In this document: piece after piece, positions 51,649 to 60,695 of the stretch
Numbering within the stretch: the stretch's first letter is position 1
Layout: each line of letters starts with the position of its first letter
NCBI RefSeq assembly: GCF_028823535.1
Contig: NZ_JAQIYM010000013.1
Span: 1-64,000 of the forward strand
Origin: Pseudomonas serbica
Lineage (GTDB): Bacteria; Pseudomonadota; Gammaproteobacteria; Pseudomonadales; Pseudomonadaceae
DNA: 64,000 nucleotides
Direction: 5' to 3'
Notes under the pieces: model-generated
Told to the model about the DNA's origin: nothing
The model's input: only the letters and a program-made list of their open reading frames with translations
Databases searched by the model: none
Made by a program: the position numbers and the translations under genes

Positions 51649-52625
51649 GCGTTTTAGGCATTGATGAAGTCACCTATGGCGTCGAGGACCTGGCGACCAG
51701 CGCTCGGTTCTTCAGTGACTGGGGCCTGAGCAAAGTCAGCGAGCAGGTAGACGAGGTGATCTTCGAAACCCTCAACGGTTGCCGCGTCGTGCTCGCCGAC
51801 ATCAACAAGGTGGGCCTGCCACCGGCGATCGAACCCGGTTCAACGGTGCGCGAAGTGGTCTGGGGCGTCGAAAGCGATGCCGACCTCAAGCTTTACAGTG
51901 AACGCATCGCCAACGACCCGGGCTTCATCGAGGCGAACGGCCGTGTTGGCTGCACCGACCCCAATGGCCTGGCGATCCGCCTGCAAGTGACCCGCAAGCG
52001 CGAACTCGACATCGAGTGCAGCGGCCACAACACCTGGCAAACCAAGGGCCGGATCAACAAGGCTGCGCCGATCTACGATCGCGCCACACCGATCGAGGTC
52101 GGGCATGTGGTGTTTTTCGTCAAGGACGTCAACGCCTGCGAAGCCTTCTATCACGAGCGCTTCGGCTTCCAGGCCTCGGACCGTTATCCGGATCGCGGTG
52201 CGTTCCTGCGCACCGCTGAAGAAGGCGGGCACCACGACCTGTTCATGCTGCAACTGCCCGCCCCGCGCGCCGGCCTGAACCACGTCGCGTTCACCGTGCG
52301 CGATGTGCACGAAGTGTTCGGCGGCGGCATGCACATCTCCCGCTGCGGCTGGGCCACGGAAATCGGCCCGGGGCGTCACCCGGTGTCCTCGGCGTTCTTC
52401 TGGTACTTCAAGAACCCGGCCGGTGCATTGGTCGAGTACTACGCCGACGAAGACCAACTGACCGGCGAATGGCAGCCACGCACCTTTGAGCCGGGCCCGA
52501 CCGTCTTCGCCGAATGGGCGATTGCCGGCGGCATCGATGGCAACACCCGACGCCAGCAAAATGTCGACGCGCCCCAGGGCAAGTTCCTGACTGACAAACC
52601 GAAATCTTCAGACGGAGGTCAATGA
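51645..52625 (+). CDS. Two-domain VOC protein, probable type I extradiol ring-cleavage dioxygenase
   Basis: A 326 aa protein of two vicinal-oxygen-chelate domains (residues about 4-115 and 148-270). The C-terminal domain has His154 (EVGHVVFFV), His213 (LNHVAFTV) and Glu264 (LVEYYAD). This 2-His-1-carboxylate set has nearly the spacing of His146/His210/Glu260 in BphC-type enzymes. So an Fe(II) ring cleavage of a catechol-like intermediate is likely. It lies between the aldehyde dehydrogenase and the Rieske genes, in the right place for a meta pathway. A long polar C-terminal tail (about 45 residues) is unusual. Confidence 0.82.
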   Translation: MSVLGIDEVTYGVEDLATSARFFSDWGLSKVSEQVDEVIFETLNGCRVVLADINKVGLPPAIEPGSTVREVVWGVESDADLKLYSERIANDPGFIEANGRVGCTDPNGLAIRLQVTRKRELDIECSGHNTWQTKGRINKAAPIYDRATPIEVGHVVFFVKDVNACEAFYHERFGFQASDRYPDRGAFLRTAEEGGHHDLFMLQLPAPRAGLNHVAFTVRDVHEVFGGGMHISRCGWATEIGPGRHPVSSAFFWYFKNPAGALVEYYADEDQLTGEWQPRTFEPGPTVFAEWAIAGGIDGNTRRQQNVDAPQGKFLTDKPKSSDGGQ

Positions 52626-52626
52626 G

Positions 52627-52854
52627 ATGCGTAATACCGAACCCTACCTGGAGCCGCATCAGGCCCGTAAACGCCCCAATACCCAGTTCGAGGACCTGCT
52701 CGGCGACTCCATCGAGCGCGCCTTCGGCAACGGTGTGACCGAGTTGCCCGAGCTGCTCGCGCACCTCAACCTGGCCGGGCCGCCCTGCCCGCTGACCAGC
52801 GGTGAGTGGACAACGGACGCCTATAAAACCCTGATGGCTCGGCTGGGCGAATGA
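52627..52854 (+). CDS. Small conserved-looking protein between dioxygenase and Rieske genes
   Basis: A 75 aa soluble protein starting 1 base after the VOC stop and ending 21 bases before the Rieske ATG. The C-terminal part, LPELLAHLNLAGPPCPLTSG and WTTDAYKTLMARLGE, looks like a compact helical domain; it resembles the short recombinase-like helix proteins often annotated beside Rieske oxygenases, a recognition made from memory and uncertain. GGAGGT precedes the ATG. It has a single Cys, so it is not a ferredoxin. It may be a small accessory subunit of the oxygenase. Confidence 0.72.
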   Translation: MRNTEPYLEPHQARKRPNTQFEDLLGDSIERAFGNGVTELPELLAHLNLAGPPCPLTSGEWTTDAYKTLMARLGE

Positions 52855-52875
52855 CCCGCCGGAGGTAAACAAGAA

Positions 52876-53910
52876 ATGAACATGAACACAACCGTCGATC
52901 CTGTAGAACACCTCCTGGCAAACGGCTTGAAGAACCTCTGGTTCCCGGTCCTGCCTTCTGACCAACTGGGCGAGAAGCCGGTGTCGATCCGTCGACTGGG
53001 CTACAAGATTGCCCTGTGGCGCGACAATGACGGCAGCGTGCACGCCCTCGAAGACCACTGCCCGCATCGCGGCGCGCCGTTGTCCCAGGGACCGGTGCTG
53101 GGCGACCGCCTGCAGTGCCCTTATCACGGCGTCGAAGTGCGTTGCGACGGCACGGTCACCAAGGTGCCCGGCAGCCCCGGTTGCAAACTCGAAGGCAGCC
53201 GCCCGACGCGCATGTTCCACACCCGTGAAGCCGCCGGCGCGATCTTTCTCTTCAACGCCGCCGAACCGCACGTGGACACCCCGCCGGAACTGGTGCTGCC
53301 CGAGCAACTGAGCTCCCCCGAATGGAGCAGCTTCCTGTGCTACGCCGAGTGGCAAGGCGACTACCGCTATGTCATCGACAACGTCATGGACCCGATGCAC
53401 GGCACTTACCTGCACAAGATGTCGCACTCCATGAGCGAAGGCGAAGCCACCGCCAAATTCGTCACCCGCGACACCGACAAGGGCTTCTTCTTCGAGAAGG
53501 AAGGCCAGCGCGGAGTGAACTTCGACTGGACCGAATTCATGGACGACAGCTGCCACTGGCTGCGCCTGGAAATCCCTTATCCGAAAACCGGTGGCCCGGG
53601 CGGCAACTTCACCATCATCGGCAGCTACACGCCAAGCAGCACCTCCTTGTCGGCGGTGTTCCACTGGCGGTGCCGGCCACTGACCGGCTGGCAGCGCGAC
53701 ACTTGGCGCTTCCTCTACAAGAACCGTCTGGAAGCACGCCACTGGGCGGTGCTGGAACAGGATCGGGTGCTGCTCGAATTCATGGAACCGGACGCCAACC
53801 AGCGGGAAAACCTCTACCAGCATGACCTCGGTGTGGTGCGCCTGCGTCGCTACCTGAAGAACGCAGCCAAGGCTCAGCTTGAGCTGATCGACGCGAAGCA
53901 GTTGCCATGA
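52876..53910 (+). CDS. Rieske non-heme iron oxygenase, catalytic subunit
   Basis: A 344 aa oxygenase. The N-terminal Rieske domain has C62-P-H64 and C81-P-Y-H84, binding [2Fe-2S]. The catalytic domain has DNVMDPMHGTYLHKM, where His175 and His180 bind the mononuclear iron with a distal Asp. Length and homology are those of one-component alpha-only enzymes such as VanA- and phthalate-dioxygenase-like proteins, which take electrons from a PDR/VanB reductase, encoded next. GGAGGT sits 7 bases upstream; ATG 52876 and ATG 52882 are both possible. It likely hydroxylates or demethylates the imported substrate. Confidence 0.93.
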   Translation: MNMNTTVDPVEHLLANGLKNLWFPVLPSDQLGEKPVSIRRLGYKIALWRDNDGSVHALEDHCPHRGAPLSQGPVLGDRLQCPYHGVEVRCDGTVTKVPGSPGCKLEGSRPTRMFHTREAAGAIFLFNAAEPHVDTPPELVLPEQLSSPEWSSFLCYAEWQGDYRYVIDNVMDPMHGTYLHKMSHSMSEGEATAKFVTRDTDKGFFFEKEGQRGVNFDWTEFMDDSCHWLRLEIPYPKTGGPGGNFTIIGSYTPSSTSLSAVFHWRCRPLTGWQRDTWRFLYKNRLEARHWAVLEQDRVLLEFMEPDANQRENLYQHDLGVVRLRRYLKNAAKAQLELIDAKQLP

Positions 53911-53978
53911 AGCCGATCGTGCATTGTGTTCTGGCCGGCGCGCGTGTCGATTTGCGAACTGTCGAAAAGAGGTGACCG

Positions 53979-54938
53979 ATGTCCCATTCCTCCCCCATTA
54001 CCGCGCTCGTGCACACCTTGCGCTACGAAGCCGAAGGCATCATCAGCGTCGAGTTGCGGCCCTATGGCGATACCGTGTTCGCCCCGTTCGAAGCCGGCTC
54101 GCATATCGATCTGCATCTGCCCAACGGCCTGGTGCGCAGCTACTCGTTGCTCAACTCACCGAGCGACCGTGGCCGCTATGTGGTCGGCATCCTGCGTGAT
54201 CGCAACAGCCGTGGCGGCTCGGAATATGTGCACGGGCAACTGCGGGTCGGCATGCAACTGCCGATCTCGTCGCCGCGCAACAATTTCCAGCTCGACCTGA
54301 GCGCCAGGCACAGCGTGCTGGTGGCCGGCGGTATCGGCATCACGCCGATCTACTGCATGTTCCGCCAACTGCTGGCCCTGGGAAAATCCGCCGAGCTGAT
54401 CTACTGCGCCCGTTCGCGCCAGGAAGCCGCACTGGTGGAAGAGCTCAGCGGCCTGAGCGCCAAGGTGGTCTACCACTTCAATGACGAAAAAGGCATGCCG
54501 CCGGACCTCGGCACCTACCTGGCTGGCCAGCCCGACGACACGCATTTTTATTGCTGCGGGCCGACGCCGATGCTCGATGCCTTCGAAAGCACCTGCGAAG
54601 GCCTCGGCTATCCACATGCGCACATCGAGCGTTTTGCCGCGGCAGAACTGCCGCCGTCCGAAGACGCGCAGAGCAGCTACAGCGTCGAGCTGAAGAAATC
54701 CGGCAAGACGCTGTCCATCGAGCCGGGGCTGAGCCTGCTCGATGTGCTGCTCGAGGCCGGTTGTGACATCGAGCACAGTTGCCGCGAGGGGGTGTGCGGT
54801 TCATGTGAAACACGGGTCCTGGAAGGTGAAGTCGACCACCGGGACGGCGTGCTGACCAAAGCCGAACGTGCCGCGAATAAATCGATGATGGTCTGCGTAT
54901 CGGGATGCAAGAGCCGGCGACTGGTACTCGACTTGTAG
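53979..54938 (+). CDS. PDR/VanB-type oxygenase reductase (FMN, NAD, C-terminal [2Fe-2S])
   Basis: A 319 aa electron-transfer protein for the Rieske oxygenase. RSYSLLNSPSDRGRYVVGI binds flavin (residues about 50-68), LVAGGIGITPIYCMFRQLLA binds pyridine nucleotide, and the C-terminal plant-type ferredoxin has HSCREGVCGSCETRV plus a fourth Cys in MMVCVSGC. The order flavin-NAD-Fe/S is that of phthalate dioxygenase reductase. GAGGTG precedes ATG 53979, 68 bases after the oxygenase. A terminator follows. Confidence 0.92.
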   Translation: MSHSSPITALVHTLRYEAEGIISVELRPYGDTVFAPFEAGSHIDLHLPNGLVRSYSLLNSPSDRGRYVVGILRDRNSRGGSEYVHGQLRVGMQLPISSPRNNFQLDLSARHSVLVAGGIGITPIYCMFRQLLALGKSAELIYCARSRQEAALVEELSGLSAKVVYHFNDEKGMPPDLGTYLAGQPDDTHFYCCGPTPMLDAFESTCEGLGYPHAHIERFAAAELPPSEDAQSSYSVELKKSGKTLSIEPGLSLLDVLLEAGCDIEHSCREGVCGSCETRVLEGEVDHRDGVLTKAERAANKSMMVCVSGCKSRRLVLDL

Positions 54939-54966
54939 CAAGTTTGCGTTATTTCATCCGTTGAAC

Positions 54967-54992
54967 AGGCCGGCTTTTTAGCCGGCCTTTTT
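54967..54992 (+). terminator. Strong rho-independent terminator of the catabolic operon
   Basis: AGGCCGGCT (54967-54975), TTTT loop, AGCCGGCCT (54980-54988) then TTTTAA. It lies 28 bases after the reductase stop and separates the enzyme operon from the porin. Confidence 0.88.
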
Positions 54993-55079
54993 AATGCGCG
55001 TAAAGTAATCGCCGCACAACGAACGTGCAGTTTGGTTACCCCCTGAACGCGCTGTTTCGCAGGCAATACATAAAAATGC

Positions 55080-55094
55080 GTTTCCCATATAAAC
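55080..55094 (+). promoter_or_regulatory. Candidate IclR operator D before the porin
   Basis: GTTTCCCATATAAAC resembles the GTWTCAYNYATRAAAC boxes at 40.8-41.1 kb, one base shorter. It lies in an AT-rich stretch about 235 bases before the porin ATG. The rest of the 390-base gap shows the terminator above and nothing else that I can name. Confidence 0.45.
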
Positions 55095-55328
55095 AATTGT
55101 TTTAACTCGATTTTTTAGTTAACAACATGGGATTGCAGGACTGGCATGGTTTCTGCTCTATCCCTGTCAGGTTCATAGGTCAGACACCGTATTACCGACG
55201 AAACAGCCAAACAAAAACACACTGCATAACAGCAACACATCAAGCCTTCCGTTCATTGCCACTTCCAGGGCGAGCGGGAAAGTGTTGCCGGTCACTTTGC
55301 AGTGCTCAACAGCGCAGGGGAAGTCAGC

Positions 55329-56558
55329 ATGAAGAAGTACGTTATAGGCCTGGGACTGATCATCAGCAGCAGCGCCAGTTTCGCCGGCGAACCCGGCCCT
55401 GCCGCCCCCGAGACGTCGACCACCGCCAAGAAGCCGTTTCCGCATATCGCCTGGCGCAGCGATGACGGCCAGAGCAGCCTGGACATCGGCGGTGCCTTGC
55501 GCACCAACTACCGCGACGAGCACTGGGACACCACCGAAAACAACGGGCGGTTCCTGTTCGACACCTTCCGTGTCGATGTGCAAGCGACTTACAAAAACCT
55601 CTACAGCGATGTCGGCTACTGGTTCCAGGACGACGGCAAACGATCCATCGATCGCGGCTTCGTTGGTTATCGCCTGAACAGTAATTCCAACCTGCAAGTG
55701 GGCGCGCCGTTCAAGCCCTTCGGGCTGGAACCCTACCCGCAATTCGGCTGGAGCTATCACCTGCCCTTCTTCATGGGTTACGGCGTCAGCGCCGGCACCG
55801 GCTTGAAGTACAGCTACAAGGACAAGGACTGGGACCTGCAACTGGGCTACTTCCCGCGCATGTTGCCGTCCGACATTCGCTACTCGCCGGAAGTCGGGCG
55901 ATACGCCGACCTCAAGGACAATGCCATCCCCTTCACCCAGTCGCGCCAGGACAACGAGAAACACAACCAGCTCAACGCCCGCGTCGCGCGGACCTTTGTC
56001 AACGATGGCTGGAAGACCGAAATCGGCGCGTCGTTGGCCACCGCACAGCTCTACAACGCTACCACCAAAGATGACGGCGACTATTGGGCCGGCGGCATCC
56101 ACGCCATCATCAACGCCGGCCAGTGGACCGTCAGCACCCAGGGCATTCGCTACGAGTACGACCCGAAAAATCCGGCCGGCGTCAGCGACAATTCGATACT
56201 GATGGGCAGCAACGGCCTGACGCCCGCCTACCTGATTGCCGCCAAGGCCACCATCGCATCGCTGAACGTCGCCTACGACATTCCCACGCCGAAACTCGGA
56301 CCGCTGAAGAAAATCAAACTCTACAACGACTACAGCCGCATGATGAAAGACGAGAGCGGCTGGGACGACTCGCAGATGTACACCGTGGGCGCACAGTTCC
56401 TGGCGATGCCGATCATGGGGTGGGTTGATTTCACCTGGGCTAAAAACGCCAACCCCTATGGCGGCGCGGAAAACGGCACGGGGTTCACCAATACCAGTTC
56501 GATCGGCAGTAACCAGTGGTACTACCGGACCAACATCAACATTGGGTACTACTTTTGA
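55329..56558 (+). CDS. Outer-membrane beta-barrel porin of the catabolic island
   Basis: A 409 aa exported barrel. The signal peptide (KKYVIGLGLIISSSASFA) precedes a mature chain of alternating strands and ends in NIGYYF, with the terminal Phe required for BAM assembly. Content such as FRVDVQATYKNLYSDVGYWF and LGYFPRMLPSDIRYSPEVGR fits substrate-specific porins linked to catabolic clusters; it resembles OprO/OprP-like more than OprD, but I am not certain. Probably admits the same substrate as the ABC importer. ATG 55329 is chosen from the signal peptide and GGGGAAG upstream. Confidence 0.83.
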   Translation: MKKYVIGLGLIISSSASFAGEPGPAAPETSTTAKKPFPHIAWRSDDGQSSLDIGGALRTNYRDEHWDTTENNGRFLFDTFRVDVQATYKNLYSDVGYWFQDDGKRSIDRGFVGYRLNSNSNLQVGAPFKPFGLEPYPQFGWSYHLPFFMGYGVSAGTGLKYSYKDKDWDLQLGYFPRMLPSDIRYSPEVGRYADLKDNAIPFTQSRQDNEKHNQLNARVARTFVNDGWKTEIGASLATAQLYNATTKDDGDYWAGGIHAIINAGQWTVSTQGIRYEYDPKNPAGVSDNSILMGSNGLTPAYLIAAKATIASLNVAYDIPTPKLGPLKKIKLYNDYSRMMKDESGWDDSQMYTVGAQFLAMPIMGWVDFTWAKNANPYGGAENGTGFTNTSSIGSNQWYYRTNINIGYYF

Positions 56559-56562
56559 TTTG

Positions 56563-56640
56563 GTAGGAGCTGTCGAGTGCAACGAGGTTGCGATCTTTAA
56601 AGGCAAGAGCAAAAGATCGCAGCCTGCGGCAGCTCCTGCA
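56563..56640. repeat. Pseudomonas REP palindromic element
   Basis: GTAGGAGCTGTCGAGTGCAA near the left end and GATCGCAGCCTGCGGCAG near the right form the well-known inverted repeat of fluorescent pseudomonads (outer arms TAGGAGCTG and CAGCTCCTG). The middle carries AAGATCGCA against TGCGATCTT. It sits 5 bases after the porin stop and may also end that transcript. Confidence 0.85.
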
Positions 56641-56779
56641 GGCGCAGGAGTGAACTGGCCTCGTTTCCTCCCTTTTTTCCCCAATCTGCGAATTACCAAC
56701 TAAGGTTTATAGCGGTAATCGCCATGCCATCGCCCATTGGCTGGCAGGCATCGGCAAGCGGTTGAACAGGGAGGTTTTG

Positions 56780-59700
56780 ATGAAAAGCGCTCGCAACCAT
56801 TTCCATGTCGGGTTTGCCCCCCATTTCAAACGTAGCGCCTTGCTGGTCGCCATGGCCAATGCCCTGATGCTGGCGGACGCCCAGGCCGCCTGTGGGCCGC
56901 TTGCCGTCGGCACCTACAATGTATCGCAAACCTGTACGCCTGCCGCCGGCGTCGACGCCTCGATCAGTACTCAAGCGGGTACGGCCATCACCACCACTGC
57001 CGGATCCTCGGTGCTCAGTCGAGGCAACAACGCCAACTCAACCGTCACCCTCAGCGGCACCACGATCAACAGCACGCCACCGACGGCTGCAAACGCGGTG
57101 TTCTCTAACGTAATCGGATCTACCGGCAATGCGTCCCTGAGCGTCGATGGCGGTACCAACACGGTCAACGTGGGTGGCAGCGCACTCGACGCAATGGCCA
57201 TCACCAATGCCAGCAGCGGGCTGTCGACGTTCTCCGTCACTTCGGGCACCACGCTGAACATCCTCAACAGCGTGGTTGGCAATGAACATGACGGGATCGA
57301 TGTGAATGCCAGTGGCGGCGGTGGGATCAACGTTACCCACGACGGCAGTGGTCAGATAACACTGCTCGGCGGCAACGGCATCTGGACCAAGGCCACCGGC
57401 AGCGGAGCAACCAGCGTCAGTGTGGGTGCCGGGGTCAGCATCCTGGTCAACAACGACGATGCGCTGTCCGCCGGCGATCCCATCACCGATGACACCTTGC
57501 CTACCGCTGGCGTCGGCAACCACGCCGGCGTCCACACCCGCGCGGTCAATGGCAACACCACCCTGGTGAACGCGGCGACTGTCCAGGCCGTCGGCATGAA
57601 CGCCTTCGGCCTGTTCACCGAAGGCGGCGCCGGCAATACCCGGTTGAGCAACAGCGGGACACTCAGCGCCAATGGCGTCAATGGTTTCGGCATTCGCTCC
57701 TTTTCCACCGTTGGCAGCATCGACATCGTCAACACCGGTGCGATCACCACCACCGGGGGCGGCGGACATGGTATCTATGCCAACGATAACGTTGGCGCCA
57801 CCGGCTCAATCAGTATTGAAAACAACGCCGCTATCAACGTCGGCAACACGGCCAATACAGCCGGCTCGCGGGCGATCTACGTGATCAAGCGCGGCACCGG
57901 TGACGCGACCATCACCGGCAGCGGCAATCTCACCGTACTCGGCGGGCTCAACACCACGCGCGCCTACGGCATCATCGTCAGCGCCGAAAACAACAATGTC
58001 CTTATCGATTATTCCGGCAACATCTTCGCCAGTGGTTTTGGCGCGGGCGGCATCCGGGTCGACTCGACGGGCGGCAATGTCCGGGTCGACTACTCCGGCG
58101 ACCGTATCGAAACGATCAACAGCAATGCCAACGGGATCTATGCCTCGACCCAATCACCCACAGGCACCGTGGACGTCAACGCTGGCGGCACGATCATCAC
58201 GCATTCCGATGCCGGGTCGGGCGACGGCAGTGGCATTGGCTCCTTTGGCATACAGGCCCTGACCCTGGGCGGAAATACGAATGTTGCGTTCACCGGGCCG
58301 CTGATTGACGTCAATGGCCAGGGCGCGGCGATTCTGGCGGGCAATGCGTTCAACTCGGGCACTGGCGTGGGTACCCTGAATGTGAGTAACAGTGGGGAAC
58401 TGATCGCTCGGGGCAATCAGCAGCGTGGCATCCGTACGTTGTCCGTCAGTGGCCAGCAGACTATCGTCAACACCGGGCCGATTCAGACGCTGGGTGCCAG
58501 CGACAGCCAGGGCATTCTGGCGCAAGCATCCGGCGCGGCCACGCTCTCGGTCACCAACACCGGGGCAATAACCACGAAGGGCACAGGGTCGTCGGCGATC
58601 GATGCGTTGACCGAAGGCGGAGCGGTCAGCGTCAGCAACAGCGCAACCCTTCAAGGTGGATGGGCAGACAGCGGCGGCGTGACCCTGGGCGGTGCCACCC
58701 AGACGTTGACGAACACCGGCGTGATCGGCGCGCTCAGCGATTCAGCGGTGCGTGCCGATGCAACCACGCCCGGGACGAACTTCATACTCGACAACACCGG
58801 TCAGATGACCGGTTCGGTCAATGCCGTCAGTGCCGCCAGTACCGTGACCAACAACGGCACCTGGATCTTGCGCAATTTCGCCGACAGCACCGGCAGCGGC
58901 ACCCGTGATACCTGGGGCGTTTCGACCAGCAACCTGGGGTCGGCGGGCAACAACAGTATCGACAACAGCGGCGTCATTCGCCTGGCGGCGCAACCCGCTA
59001 CAGGCATCGTCAATTTCAATGCCAGCGGTGCCTATCTGCCCTTGGGCCAGGCGGCCAATACGCCGACGCCGGGTGGCGCGGTACAGGGCCAATTGCTCGG
59101 CGTGAACAGCTTCACCCATAGCGGCACGCTCGACCTTGCGGCCGGCACCAGCACCGTGGGTAATGTGCTGCTGATCAGTGGCGCGACCACCGCCGGTACC
59201 GATGGCGGCGGGACGTTCGTCTCCAATGGCGGCAGTCTGCTGCTCAACACCACCTTGAACGCAGGCGGCAGCAACAGCCGTTCCGACATGCTGGTGGTGG
59301 ACTCCACCAGCACCGGTAGTGGCGGTGCCACCCGGGTTACCGTGAGCAATGTCGGCGGACAGGGCGAGTTGACCCAGGGCAACGGCATCGCTGTCGTCGA
59401 ATTGCTCAACAAGACCGATGGGGCAAGTGACCCCAACGCCTTTCGCCTGGCCAGCCGGGCCGTCGCGGGGCCCTATGAGTATCGCCTGCAACAGGGTGCC
59501 GAGGATGGCAGCGCCAGGGACACCTGGTTCCTGCGCTCGGATGCGCCCACGCCTCCTGCCCCCCCTGTTCCGCCAGACCCGACCCCCGATCCGACGCCGG
59601 ACCCTGATCCAACGCCTGATCCCGCTCCGGTTCCCGATCACGTGCCGAATTTTCGTCCGGAGGTTTCGCTGTACGGCGCGGTTCCGGCGCTGGCGCTGGT

Positions 59701-60649
59701 CTACGGCAGGACGATGGTCGATACCTTGCACGAGCGGGTCGGCGAAGAGCGTCTCAACGCCGGCGATCCATTGCCCAAGGAAGATGAGTCCACTGTGGCC
59801 CCGTCCATGGGCTGGGGAAGGGTGATCTATCGCAGTGGCAAACAGGACGGCGATCGCAAGAACGCCCTGGGCAACACCCCCGAGTACAACTACGACCTGA
59901 CCGCCTTTCAGGTCGGCACCGACCTCTACCGTAAAGTCAGGACCGATGGCAGTCATGAACAGGCCGGTGTGTCGCTGTCGGCGGGCACCATCGACGCAGG
60001 CGTCAGCCACTACACCCGCCGTCCCGCCGGTGAAGACACTTTGCGTGCCTATGGCGTGGGCGCGTACTGGACGCACTTCGGCCCGTCCGGCTGGTATCTG
60101 GACGGCGTGCTGCAGGTCAACCGCTTCGACATCGAGGCCAAGCCCAACGACCTGGCCAAGTTGAAAACCCGCGGTTGGGGCTACACCGCCTCGCTGGAAA
60201 ACGGCTACCCCTACGAGTTCGACAAAGACTGGTACGTCGAACCGCAGTTGCAGGCCATCTACAGCTACGTCGATCTGGACAGCAGCGACGACGTCGGCGC
60301 CAACATTCGTTTCAAGGACGTGGATTCGCTGATCGGCCGGCTCGGCGTGCGCATCGCCAAGGACTGGGACACCGAGGGCGTCGACAAGAGCGAACGGCGC
60401 ACCAACGCATGGGTTCGCCCCAGTGTCTGGCATGAGTTCAAGGGCCAACCGAAGACCGAGTTTTCCTCTGAATCAGGTTACGTCCCGTTCGAAGCCGACA
60501 TCCAGGGCACCTGGGGCGAGGTGAATCTGGGGGTGGATTACCAGGCCAACCGGCGCACCACGATCACGGCCTCGGCAGGTTATCGCCAGGGGTTCGATGG
60601 GGACAGCCATGGATATGACGCGATGCTCGGATTCAAGATCAACTTTTGA
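56780..60649 (+). CDS. Type V autotransporter adhesin-like protein
   Basis: A 1289 aa secreted surface protein. The N terminus (KSARNHFHVGFAPHFKRSAL then LVAMANALMLADAQA) is a long autotransporter signal. Residues about 38-920 form a passenger rich in Gly, Asn, Thr and Ser, with recurrent short units such as NTGAITTTG, NSGTLSANG and VSNSGELIARG, as in beta-helices. A Pro/Asp linker with PDPTPDPTPDPDPTPDP (about 925-955) leads to the C-terminal translocator barrel (about 960-1289), ending LGFKINF. GGGAGG before ATG 56780 fixes the start; a TTG frame from 56762 is rejected. No protease triad seen, so adhesion or biofilm is more likely. Confidence 0.9.
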   Translation: MKSARNHFHVGFAPHFKRSALLVAMANALMLADAQAACGPLAVGTYNVSQTCTPAAGVDASISTQAGTAITTTAGSSVLSRGNNANSTVTLSGTTINSTPPTAANAVFSNVIGSTGNASLSVDGGTNTVNVGGSALDAMAITNASSGLSTFSVTSGTTLNILNSVVGNEHDGIDVNASGGGGINVTHDGSGQITLLGGNGIWTKATGSGATSVSVGAGVSILVNNDDALSAGDPITDDTLPTAGVGNHAGVHTRAVNGNTTLVNAATVQAVGMNAFGLFTEGGAGNTRLSNSGTLSANGVNGFGIRSFSTVGSIDIVNTGAITTTGGGGHGIYANDNVGATGSISIENNAAINVGNTANTAGSRAIYVIKRGTGDATITGSGNLTVLGGLNTTRAYGIIVSAENNNVLIDYSGNIFASGFGAGGIRVDSTGGNVRVDYSGDRIETINSNANGIYASTQSPTGTVDVNAGGTIITHSDAGSGDGSGIGSFGIQALTLGGNTNVAFTGPLIDVNGQGAAILAGNAFNSGTGVGTLNVSNSGELIARGNQQRGIRTLSVSGQQTIVNTGPIQTLGASDSQGILAQASGAATLSVTNTGAITTKGTGSSAIDALTEGGAVSVSNSATLQGGWADSGGVTLGGATQTLTNTGVIGALSDSAVRADATTPGTNFILDNTGQMTGSVNAVSAASTVTNNGTWILRNFADSTGSGTRDTWGVSTSNLGSAGNNSIDNSGVIRLAAQPATGIVNFNASGAYLPLGQAANTPTPGGAVQGQLLGVNSFTHSGTLDLAAGTSTVGNVLLISGATTAGTDGGGTFVSNGGSLLLNTTLNAGGSNSRSDMLVVDSTSTGSGGATRVTVSNVGGQGELTQGNGIAVVELLNKTDGASDPNAFRLASRAVAGPYEYRLQQGAEDGSARDTWFLRSDAPTPPAPPVPPDPTPDPTPDPDPTPDPAPVPDHVPNFRPEVSLYGAVPALALVYGRTMVDTLHERVGEERLNAGDPLPKEDESTVAPSMGWGRVIYRSGKQDGDRKNALGNTPEYNYDLTAFQVGTDLYRKVRTDGSHEQAGVSLSAGTIDAGVSHYTRRPAGEDTLRAYGVGAYWTHFGPSGWYLDGVLQVNRFDIEAKPNDLAKLKTRGWGYTASLENGYPYEFDKDWYVEPQLQAIYSYVDLDSSDDVGANIRFKDVDSLIGRLGVRIAKDWDTEGVDKSERRTNAWVRPSVWHEFKGQPKTEFSSESGYVPFEADIQGTWGEVNLGVDYQANRRTTITASAGYRQGFDGDSHGYDAMLGFKINF

Positions 60650-60695
60650 AATCTTGCGCACTGAACGCCGTTGCGCCCTATGTGAAACGGCGCTC

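Noticed and set aside
59560..59640. Pro/Asp codon repeats as a CRISPR-like or tandem repeat array
   Set aside because: The repeats are 6-12 bases, in frame, and encode the autotransporter linker.
58742..60448. 568-codon antisense frame in the autotransporter
   Set aside because: Caused by the repetitive GC-rich passenger; no ribosome site or domain.
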